Origin: RPQJ01 sp963762315
Lineage (GTDB): Bacteria; Pseudomonadota; Gammaproteobacteria; Steroidobacterales; Steroidobacteraceae
Assembly: GCA_963762315.1 (NCBI GenBank)
Contig: CAVXKO010000007.1
Location: forward strand, 1-64,000
Direction: 5' to 3'
DNA length: 64,000 nucleotides
The notes under the pieces are model-generated. The model was not told where the DNA came from. It ran no database searches and was given only the letters and a program-made list of their open reading frames with translations. The position numbers and the translations under genes are program-made. The first letter of the stretch is position 1. Each line of letters starts with the position of its first letter. This document shows, piece by piece, positions 57,420 to 64,000 of this stretch.

Positions 57420-59978
57420 TCACTTGAAGAGCAGCGTGCCCCGCGCCGCCGGGTAGGTGTCAATCATGAATCGCGCGGTGATCTTTCCCTCAACTTTCTC
57501 CCGGTCATCGAACACCAGCGTGACACCGGTGACCAGCCCGTGCGCATCGACCTCGACCCGGGTGTTCCTCGTGTAGTAGAGCGGCAACGGGTGGTCGTTC
57601 TCATCGGTCAGCAACAGGCTGTACACGTGCGCGTCGGCTCGCAGTGCGGTCCCCTTCAGCCGGACGTTCGCCTCCCGCGCGGATGAAGCGAACAGGGCGG
57701 ACTCAAAGCCTTGTCCGGCCGTGCCGTCGAGGACTTTCCACACGCCCAGGTTCAAGCCGCCCGCGACGGTCATCTTGCCGGTATCGACTTCGGACAGGCC
57801 CATGAGCTTGAGGCCACGACCGTAGAACGCGATGTCGTCGCAGGAGGCCGTCGCACTCAGGCTGGCCGGACCGAAAATATTGCCGTCGGCGTCGGTTCGC
57901 GCGCTGACACGGTAGGACGCCATGGGCATGTCCCACGAACCGACGAAGTTGATCTTGAACCCATCGTCATTGCGGAGCGTCAGCAGGCCGCGATCCCACG
58001 CCAGCAGCAATGGGAACCGCAGCTGCAGACGCGGATCGACAACCGTCTTGCCATCCTCCAGTTTGCCGCCGATGACCCAGACCAACGTCGAGTCGCCCCG
58101 GCGTGCCACGGTCCCTAACAGGTAGTGCAGCGAATCAAATCCGATCTGGTTCCAGGAGGGAAGCATGGTCGGGTTGGGCACGCTGAAGCGCGTGGCCTCG
58201 AACACCGTGGACCGGCCGTCGTTCTGGTCAGGCACCGCGTAGGGCATGGACGCGGTCCCGATTGCGCGCGGCCTGATAGCGAAGGTGTAGCGGCTGTTGA
58301 TCTCGCCGCCACGCCGGCCACCGAAGAACTTGAGCCCGAAGCGCGACATCCCGGTTCGGTAGCTTCCCTTGAGCGTGACCGTGAGCGTGCCGGCCTCGGC
58401 CGGCGCCCAGCTGCTGCGTGGCGTCAGCGTGACAAAACGCCGGTGGGCGGCGACATCGACCTTGAATGCCGGGTTGCCCGAGACGTCCACTGTCAGGCTG
58501 TCGCGGTCAATTGCGGCGAGCTGTGTATCCCCCTTGGCGCGAACCAGCAGCGAAAACGTGAGCGGCTGGTTCGCATCGATGCTGTCCGGCGCGGCGAGCG
58601 TCAGTTTGCCGAACGCGCTGGTGGGCAGCAGGTACGCGCCGTCGTCCGGCAGACCCTCGTTCGGGCCCGGTATGCACTTGCGGTCCTGCCTGCCGGCTTC
58701 ACCCAGGCAGTAGTCGTAAGGCATGAAGAACACACCGCCATTCTCACCGCCGATGACGATGCCCTCGTTGCCGAGTGCCGGAGAGGAATTCAGGTCGTTG
58801 CGCTCATCGTCGATCAGCTGATACGCGAAGCGCAGTGTGCCGTCGGGGTTGATGGCATACAGCCGGCCTTCGCCGGACCCGACGTAGATCACGTCGTTAC
58901 CGTCGACGGCGGGCGACGAGCGGATGGGTTCAAGCGTGTCGAAGGCCCAGACGATATGGCCGTCCTTCGGGTCGATGGCATACACGGTACCGTCGGCGGC
59001 CGGCTGGATCAGCAGGCCGCTCGACAACTGCGCCGGGCTGGCATAGATGTGATCGCGCAGCCCGGCCTTCCACACTTCCTGGCCGCCGCTTTGTTTGTAA
59101 GCGCGCAGATAGCCGTCGAAGCCGCCCACCACCACGCCGCCGTTGGCCTTGTTGGACGTGAGCAGGCTGGTCGCCGCCACCGACCCCAGCCCGCCACGTA
59201 CCCACACGGGTTCGCCGCCGGCGATGTCGTACGAGAAGACCGTGCGCAGTGCGAAATTCGTGCTGCCGAAAAACAGTCGGCCGGTTGCCGTGTTCACCGC
59301 CGGCAGCGACCACACCATTTCGTTCGACAGGTACTGCGTGCTGCGTTTTCCGGTGTCTCGGTCGATGCCGTACACGACGTAGTTGTCGTTCGGGGCCAGC
59401 AGCGTGCCGTCCGGCAACAGCCCGATATTGCCCTCGAACCAGTTGACGTTGTGCGGCTGGATGCCGAATTCCCGTTTCACGTCCTCGGTCGTCTGGGCGC
59501 TGAAGGTCCACAGCAAGGTGCCATCGGCCCGGTTGGCCGCGTAGACGCGCCCGTCGCCGGACCCGAAGTACACGCGTCCCTTGTCATCGAGCAGGGCCGA
59601 CGAGTCGATGATCTCCCCGGTCTGGATGTGCCATTTCTCTTTGCCGAAACGGTCGATGGCGTAGAAGTTCTGGTCCGCCGAGCCGACGTAGACCGTGCCG
59701 TCCTTGTCGATGACCGGCGAACTGAAGACGCCTTTGCCGGTCTGGAAGGACCACGGCCGGGCCGCAGCATCGATCACCGGTTTCAGGGCGATGCGGCCGT
59801 TCTGCAGTGCGTTGGCCCGGAATTTCGGCCACGGGCTTGCCGGGTCGAGCGGTATTCCCGGCGCAGCGCTGGTGTCGGCCGGCGCCATGTCGACGTTGAA
59901 CGGAACGCAGAACCAGGCATAGGCGAGCCCGCCGCACATCGCGGCTGCAAGCAGGACCTGGGTCAGCGGCTTAGGCAT
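57420..59978 (-). CDS. Exported PQQ-like beta-propeller protein
   Basis: 852 residues. A signal/anchor (LTQVLLAAAMCGGLAYAWFC) is followed by an eight-bladed propeller with repeated (S)SP(V/A)...DG.(V/I)Y(V/F)GS.D...YA(I/A) units, e.g. TVYVGSADQNFYAIDRFGKE, RVYFGSGDGRVYAANRADGT, VIYVGSGEGRLYAINPDGTL. From ~430 it changes to a beta-sandwich C-terminal half with a LSVDTGKMTVAGGLN-like stretch. There is no CxxCH, so unlike the gene at 10551 it is not a cytochrome. A binding or scaffold role in the periplasm (BamB-like) is likely. Confidence 0.8.
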   Translation of the reverse strand: MPKPLTQVLLAAAMCGGLAYAWFCVPFNVDMAPADTSAAPGIPLDPASPWPKFRANALQNGRIALKPVIDAAARPWSFQTGKGVFSSPVIDKDGTVYVGSADQNFYAIDRFGKEKWHIQTGEIIDSSALLDDKGRVYFGSGDGRVYAANRADGTLLWTFSAQTTEDVKREFGIQPHNVNWFEGNIGLLPDGTLLAPNDNYVVYGIDRDTGKRSTQYLSNEMVWSLPAVNTATGRLFFGSTNFALRTVFSYDIAGGEPVWVRGGLGSVAATSLLTSNKANGGVVVGGFDGYLRAYKQSGGQEVWKAGLRDHIYASPAQLSSGLLIQPAADGTVYAIDPKDGHIVWAFDTLEPIRSSPAVDGNDVIYVGSGEGRLYAINPDGTLRFAYQLIDDERNDLNSSPALGNEGIVIGGENGGVFFMPYDYCLGEAGRQDRKCIPGPNEGLPDDGAYLLPTSAFGKLTLAAPDSIDANQPLTFSLLVRAKGDTQLAAIDRDSLTVDVSGNPAFKVDVAAHRRFVTLTPRSSWAPAEAGTLTVTLKGSYRTGMSRFGLKFFGGRRGGEINSRYTFAIRPRAIGTASMPYAVPDQNDGRSTVFEATRFSVPNPTMLPSWNQIGFDSLHYLLGTVARRGDSTLVWVIGGKLEDGKTVVDPRLQLRFPLLLAWDRGLLTLRNDDGFKINFVGSWDMPMASYRVSARTDADGNIFGPASLSATASCDDIAFYGRGLKLMGLSEVDTGKMTVAGGLNLGVWKVLDGTAGQGFESALFASSAREANVRLKGTALRADAHVYSLLLTDENDHPLPLYYTRNTRVEVDAHGLVTGVTLVFDDREKVEGKITARFMIDTYPAARGTLLFK

Positions 59979-60330
59979 GGCCGATCGTGTGGATGTGACG
60001 GAACCGCCTGCATTCTGGTGAGATGAGATCCGTCAGGTCGGTCTTCCTGTTCGCCCGTGGCGACGTTCTCCGACCTTACCCCGGTCCATCAACGCCATCA
60101 ACTTTGGACGACTCCGTCCCGCGTGACGCGACGCTGCAGGCGATCACACACCACCGCCAATTTCCGTCCCGTGCTCGACGCGCTCGAAAGGCTCGGACTG
60201 GTCGGCACCTGCCACCATCTGCACATGCAGGAGCGCGGCCAGGAATCCGCCCACACGCTGAACTGTCGGCACGCCCGCCACGCGTCATCGAGCATTGCAC
60301 GCGCCCTGTTCACACCCGATGATGTGCTCC

Positions 60331-60846
60331 ATGGACAAGGTGATCGACACGGGCCGACTGATCCTCCGCAAGTTCGACGAGCACGACCTGGATGCCTTCT
60401 ACCAGCTGTGCTCGAGGCCCGAAATCATCCGCTACGCCCAGAGCACGCCGGTCGCTTCGCGGGAGGAGGCGCTTCAATTCATGAAGGCCGCACCGTTCCA
60501 CGACTACGCGACCTACGGCTACGGACGGTTCGCGTGCGTCTGGAAGCAGACCGGCGAAGTGATCGGGTTCAGCGGCCTGAAGTACGTCCCGGAGATCGGC
60601 GATACCGAACTTGGCTACCGGTTTTTCCCGGAGTTCTGGGGCATGGGGCTCGCCACGGAGGCCGGGCGCGCATCGATCGACTTCGCGCGTTCCGATCTGG
60701 GCCTCAGGCGCCTCGTGGCGCTGGTTCACCCCGACAACGTCGCCTCCGCAAACGTGCTGACAAAACTTGGCTTTGCTGTCGAGAAGCAGGTTCGATACTC
60801 GGGCCTCAACGATGTCGACGTGAATCTCTTCGCCCGCGCTGTTTGA
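60331..60846 (+). CDS. GNAT-family N-acetyltransferase (RimJ/RimL-type)
   Basis: 171 residues from the ATG at 60331. Typical RimJ/L layout: TGRLILRKFDEHDLDAFYQL, FACVWKQTGEVIGFSGLKYV, ELGYRFFPEFWGMGLATEAG, RASIDFA and the C-terminal VALVHPDNVASANVLTKLGF. It acetylates an amine (N-terminus or small molecule) with acetyl-CoA bound in the GMGLATEA turn. 59979-60330 upstream shows nothing else recognisable. Confidence 0.9.
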   Translation: MDKVIDTGRLILRKFDEHDLDAFYQLCSRPEIIRYAQSTPVASREEALQFMKAAPFHDYATYGYGRFACVWKQTGEVIGFSGLKYVPEIGDTELGYRFFPEFWGMGLATEAGRASIDFARSDLGLRRLVALVHPDNVASANVLTKLGFAVEKQVRYSGLNDVDVNLFARAV

Positions 60847-60887
60847 GCCACGCGCCTCAAAGCAACGCCGCGATTTATACTACGGAA

Positions 60888-61463
60888 ATGAAAAGCAAGA
60901 GTCGCACCGGTCCAGCCTATCGCCGCGAAGCTGACGCGTGGCTCATCGAACTCGACTTGCGCGATGCACGGCAGCTCTTCCACACCCTGGATCCGGCACC
61001 GTTTCGCGAGAAGGATCTCGACCCGGCCGCCGAGACCTACATCGACGAAGCGGTTCGCGAGATCGGAGCGGACAAGGCGACAAAGCTGCTGATCCACCTG
61101 CCGGCCGCGGAGGCGTCGGACGAGGCGCGTGCACTCCCGGAAGCCGTCTCCCATTATTTCGAACATCGCGCCGACCACGCTCGCATCGAACTCCGTCGGC
61201 TCCTGGTGCGCGGACTGATCAGTCTGGTGATCGGCCTCGCGTTCATGTTCAGTTGCCTGTGGCTGCGTCGCTACCTCGGTAAGGCGGCTGACTTCGAAGT
61301 GCTGCGGGAGGGTCTGCTCATCATTGGATGGGTGGCCTTATGGCGGCCCGTGGAGATCTTTCTCTACGACTGGTGGCCCATCCTTCGTCAGCAGCAGCGC
61401 TGCACGGCCATCGCCCGCATGCCCATGGACGTCAGATTCGGCAATCCCGATTCCGCACCGTGA
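60888..61463 (+). CDS. Hypothetical protein with C-terminal TM hairpin
   Basis: 191 residues from the ATG at 60888. The N-terminal half is charged (AWLIELDLRDARQLFHTLDP, ETYIDEAVREIGADKATKLL), then two TM helices (LISLVIGLAFMFSCLWL, LLIIGWVALWRPVEIFLY) and a basic C-terminal tail. The pattern D-P-x-P-F...L(D).A.e.yI......(L)iHLP...A with a terminal TM pair is a recurrent uncharacterised family. It is 41 bp downstream of the GNAT gene and may be co-transcribed with it. Confidence 0.65.
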   Translation: MKSKSRTGPAYRREADAWLIELDLRDARQLFHTLDPAPFREKDLDPAAETYIDEAVREIGADKATKLLIHLPAAEASDEARALPEAVSHYFEHRADHARIELRRLLVRGLISLVIGLAFMFSCLWLRRYLGKAADFEVLREGLLIIGWVALWRPVEIFLYDWWPILRQQQRCTAIARMPMDVRFGNPDSAP

Positions 61464-61612
61464 CCGCGGTTCCCGCCAGTAGACCCCCTTTCACGTACCG
61501 CCGCTGCCCTTCAACCCCGCACTGCACGACGATGCCGATCAACTGATCGAGCAGCGCCCGGCTGCTGGCTCCGCGTCCCGGAGAGACTCACGGGCAACCT
61601 TCCAGTACCCCG

Positions 61613-61960
61613 CTATCCCGCGCCCAGGTACCTCATCACGAGGTAGGCGATCCCGGCGCCGTACAGCGGCCCGAAGATCTGCTTGTTGTAGCGGGCCAGC
61701 CACTCGGGCAGGTAGATGTCGAAATTCACTCTGCGGTCATCCGTGTAGCGCGCCGCGACTGCCGTGAGCGGGCAACGCCAGCGGTTCAGCCACAGCACCA
61801 CGACCTCGCCGAGCACGATCGCCGCCAGCACGGCCGCAATACGGAACCGTCCCTGCCATGTGAGCAGCGGGATGGCCACGATGCAGCCGGCGAACACGGC
61901 CCACACCGCCGTGTGCAGCAGCCTCACCACCCTCAATGGACGCGCGGCTTGGTTCGTCAT
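61613..61960 (-). CDS. Small membrane protein (DUF2784-like)
   Basis: 115 residues, three TM helices. MTNQAARPLRVVRLLHTAVW then a C-P-L-T-x-x-A motif (RCPLTAVAARYTD) and FDIYLPEWLARYNKQIFGPL. The CPLT motif after a second TM helix resembles DUF2784-type proteins. A truncated duplicate of its N-terminal half is at 15650-15815. The function is unknown. Confidence 0.65.
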   Translation of the reverse strand: MTNQAARPLRVVRLLHTAVWAVFAGCIVAIPLLTWQGRFRIAAVLAAIVLGEVVVLWLNRWRCPLTAVAARYTDDRRVNFDIYLPEWLARYNKQIFGPLYGAGIAYLVMRYLGAG

Positions 61961-62135
61961 ACTGCGCGTGCTGTCCGCATGTGCTTCTTCTCACTCCCCG
62001 GAAGACCCGGAGCGGCGCCCAACCTACCCTCGCCCCCGGGCGCTCGCAACCGCATTCATCGCGGCATCCCACGCCCGGGCGCTAATATAGCGGCGCTCGA
62101 CCTCACGACCACCGCGACGGCGACGGCCCCAGATC

Positions 62136-62498
62136 ATGACCACCTCCGCACTCGGTTGCCCACGCTGCTCAAAGCCGCTGACTCCGCTGCGGATCGGCGG
62201 CATCACCACCGACATCTGCGAACACTGCGGTGGCGTGTGGCTCGACCGCCTCGAGCTGCCCCGGTTCGAGCAGGCGGGCAGCGTCTTCGGCGACGCACTG
62301 GTCGCGCACCTGAGCCAGTTCCCGGTGACCCTGGTCGATCACTCGCTGCGACTCGTCTGCCCGCACCACGCCTCGACCGTGATGATGCGGCGCGCGTTCT
62401 CACGCACGATACCCGTACAGATCGACGAGTGCCCGCAGTGCGGCGGCATCTGGCTCGACGCAGGCGAACTGGTGCAGCTGCGCCGCAGTCACGACTGA
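62136..62498 (+). CDS. zf-TFIIB domain protein
   Basis: 120 residues with two CxxC...CxxC zinc ribbons of the zf-TFIIB type: LGCPRCSKPLTPLR ... ICEHCGGVWLDRLEL, and CPHH ... ECPQCGGIWLDAGEL. The 'CxxCGG(V/I)WLDxxEL' signature is unmistakable and appears twice. Such proteins are small, cytoplasmic and of unknown function. It is a single gene; the noncoding repeat similar to the MSWADKV leader begins just after its stop (62511). Confidence 0.9.
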   Translation: MTTSALGCPRCSKPLTPLRIGGITTDICEHCGGVWLDRLELPRFEQAGSVFGDALVAHLSQFPVTLVDHSLRLVCPHHASTVMMRRAFSRTIPVQIDECPQCGGIWLDAGELVQLRRSHD

Positions 62499-62510
62499 CG
62501 GCCACTGTCG

Positions 62511-62546
62511 CCAGACGGAAACACCTTGGTCACTGGCCTGCCTTCG
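62511..62546 (+). repeat. Partial copy of the MSWADKV leader
   Basis: CACTGTCGCCAGACGGAAAC... to TGGTCACTGGCC matches the first ~35 bp of 15391-15520 and 44694-44830. No MSWADKV ORF follows. Confidence 0.45.
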
Positions 62547-62599
62547 CGGCTTCCAGACGATTCCGGATGACACTTGAGCCCGCGGGCGGCTCTCGCCTC

Positions 62600-63595
62600 T
62601 CACGGCGTCGCGTCGTGGGCGTCAGGCGCGCTCGGTGTATCGCGGATGAGGCGCGCCATCGCCTCTGCGATCTCCGCTCCCTTGTCCTCCTGCAGGAAGT
62701 GTCCTGCACCACGCACGATCGCGTGAGGCTGGCCCTTCGCGCCGGGAACCCGCTCCTGCCACATCCGTTCACCACCCCGGGTAATGGGATCGCGGCTGCT
62801 GAACAGCGTGAGGAACGGCTTCTTCCATTGCTCGAACGTTTCCCAGGCGCGCTCGTTGTTCGAGCGCTCCGGATCGTCGGGACTCGCCGGCACAAAGCCC
62901 GGAAACAGCCGGGCAGCAATCTTGTAGCGGGTCTCCGGAAACGGTGCATCGTAGGCGGCGATCTCCGCCTCGCTGAGCTTCGTCACGCAGCCGGCATTGA
63001 CGATCCGGCCGACCGGGAACCACGGACTCCAGCGCGAGAACGCGCGCCAGACTCTAAAGGCCGGCGGCATCGGCGTCGCGCCCGTGGGCAGCCCTCCATT
63101 GCCAAGCACGATTCGAGCGAACCTTTCCGGCATGGCCGCAGCCATCCTGAGCCCGATCAGCGAGCCCCAGTCCTGGCAGAACAGGGTCACGTGGCGCAGG
63201 TCGTTGGCCTCGAGCCAGGCACTCGTCCACTTCACGTGATTGAGATAGGAATAGTCCGCTGCCTCCGCCGGCTTGTCGGACCGGCCGAACCCGACCAGAT
63301 CCGGCGCGATCACGCGGTGCCCGGCGGCGACGAGCACCGGGATCATCTTCCGGTACAGGAACGACCATGTGGGTTCGCCGTGCAGCAACAGCACCGGGTC
63401 GGCATTCGACGGACCTTCGTCAACGTGAGCAATCCTGAGGCCGCCCACTTCCGTCCAGCGGGGCCGGTACGGAAAATCGGGAATCCCGGCAAACCGTTGC
63501 TCCGGCGTGCGGAGAACCTGTGCCACTCGAGGCAGGCCGTGCCTGGGCTGAAGGTCGATCGTCGCCGACGGCTCCGCTGGGCTCCCTGTCTTCAT
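62600..63595 (-). CDS. Haloalkane dehalogenase (subfamily I, DhlA-like)
   Basis: 331 residues from the ATG at 63593-63595. Alpha/beta hydrolase: oxyanion/halide site HGEPTWS (Glu74), nucleophile elbow CQDWGSLIGLR with Asp142 and halide-binding Trp143, acid Asp269 (SSRDPIT) and base His299 (RGAGHFLQED). The HGEPTWS and Asp-Trp pairing are typical of haloalkane dehalogenases such as DhlA, and unlike epoxide hydrolases. It hydrolyses a carbon-halogen bond to alcohol and halide. It is divergent from the partial gene at 63885, with a 289-bp shared upstream region. Confidence 0.9.
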   Translation of the reverse strand: MKTGSPAEPSATIDLQPRHGLPRVAQVLRTPEQRFAGIPDFPYRPRWTEVGGLRIAHVDEGPSNADPVLLLHGEPTWSFLYRKMIPVLVAAGHRVIAPDLVGFGRSDKPAEAADYSYLNHVKWTSAWLEANDLRHVTLFCQDWGSLIGLRMAAAMPERFARIVLGNGGLPTGATPMPPAFRVWRAFSRWSPWFPVGRIVNAGCVTKLSEAEIAAYDAPFPETRYKIAARLFPGFVPASPDDPERSNNERAWETFEQWKKPFLTLFSSRDPITRGGERMWQERVPGAKGQPHAIVRGAGHFLQEDKGAEIAEAMARLIRDTPSAPDAHDATP

Positions 63596-63884
63596 GCAGC
63601 CTCCTCGCTCGACCTCATGGCTCAACCTTCGGCGTTACCTGCGCCGCCTCTCGCCACGATGCATCGCGGGGCGCTGCGGTGACGCAAGGTTCGTCCACTC
63701 CCACTCGTGTCGCAACCCCCGCGGCACGGCTTCGCTGTCGGCATCGATGCCACCGGGCCATGCGCCGTGTTCCGGGGCTCCACGGAATGCGGCCCCGTAA
63801 GCGCTTGCCATGCGACCCCAGACAGGTTCAGATGCTCGCCCACGCAGCGGCCCGCACGTGATCGACGCCGCAAAGAGGATCAAG

Positions 63885-64000
63885 ATGAAGAAGCCAGTGC
63901 TCGTGACCGGCATTGTCGCCGTGGTTTTGATCGCGACGGCTGCGACCTGGTGGATCGGCGCGCGTCGCGGCTGGTTCGGCGCGGAGCGCGATGCCGGGAC
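63885..64000 (+). CDS. Start of an exported or membrane-anchored protein (truncated by window end)
   Basis: The ATG at 63885 has AGAGGA about 6 bp upstream. The visible 38 residues are MKKPVLVTGIVAVVLIATAA followed by TWWIGARRGWFGAERDAG: a signal anchor then a basic segment. It may be a periplasmic adaptor (RND MFP-like) or another exported protein; no domain is in view. Confidence 0.45.
   Translation, partial: MKKPVLVTGIVAVVLIATAATWWIGARRGWFGAERDAG

Noticed and set aside
58125..60026. A 633-codon open frame on the plus strand
   Set aside because: Antisense shadow of the PQQ-like propeller gene, a product of high GC third positions.
1..64000. CRISPR array, tRNA or rRNA genes
   Set aside because: No regularly spaced short repeats with unique spacers, and no cloverleaf-like or rRNA-like segments were recognised by eye. 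A tRNAscan and covariance search would be needed to exclude them fully.

Overview
The window is high-GC bacterial DNA, most likely from a Gammaproteobacterium of the Steroidobacter/Nevskiales/Woeseia type. This is inference: it rests on GC-rich codon usage, secreted PEP-CTERM and beta-propeller proteins, several TolB-like/TPR proteins, a class C beta-lactamase-type hydrolase, penicillin acylase and haloalkane dehalogenase. I see no rRNA, tRNA, CRISPR array, complete insertion sequence or prophage. The region reads as an accessory segment built from small unrelated transcription units, with many segmental duplications and gene fragments.

Layout. 1-4.6 kb is an island of toxin-antitoxin-like modules (DUF6883/DUF4926, two HigBA-like pairs, BrnA with a 5'-truncated BrnT) mixed with repeats and a fragment of an HNH nuclease gene. 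4.6-8.1 kb holds a penicillin acylase (frameshifted near its C terminus) and a DUF805 membrane protein. 8.3-14.5 kb holds a metallo-beta-lactamase-fold hydrolase, a serine hydrolase, and two divergent secreted proteins that each combine a CxxCH haem site with a beta-propeller. 14.5-18.4 kb has membrane proteins, a tandem pair of paralogous lipoproteins and small ORFs. 18.4-25.4 kb carries two paralogous MFS transporters, each followed by a small coiled-coil ORF and preceded by a dehydrogenase (3-hydroxyacyl-CoA or SDR), plus a PDZ/multi-TM/GAF sensor-like protein. 25.4-30 kb holds a TolB/TPR protein with DUF1330, then HTH, DUF6988-like and DUF2277 proteins. 30.5-37.4 kb is a compact locus: a giant S8 peptidase and a PEP-CTERM protein flank a winged-helix/TolB/TPR regulator. 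37.5-45 kb has another TolB/TPR protein, a truncated radC, a decayed second copy of the acylase-DUF805 segment, and a degenerate GGDEF protein with an intact zinc-sensing CZB domain. 45-50 kb has SemiSWEET, flavin reductase, VOC, a second DUF4926, another toxin-antitoxin pair, and HIT and HNH proteins. 50-57.4 kb has a PLP decarboxylase, three disrupted genes, a second TolB/TPR-DUF1330 operon, a MAPEG protein and a P1 peptidase. 57.4-64 kb has a PQQ-like propeller protein, GNAT, small membrane proteins, a zf-TFIIB protein and haloalkane dehalogenase.

The most interesting locus is 34.4-36.7 kb. The regulator's two neighbours, the S8 peptidase on the minus strand and the PEP-CTERM protein on the plus strand, are preceded by the same ~65-bp promoter block in inverted orientation. 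The block has three CCTCG repeats spaced exactly 11 bp, a conserved downstream GGTGATACTCG, and then a short leader ORF beginning MP..(S/A)ARP that overlaps the main gene by ATGA. This looks like a self-contained regulon for two exported proteins. A second theme is duplication followed by decay. The acylase-DUF805 segment, the MFS-coiled-coil unit, the TolB/TPR-DUF1330 operon, the DUF4926...HNH block, the lipoproteins and several non-coding repeats all occur at least twice within 64 kb.
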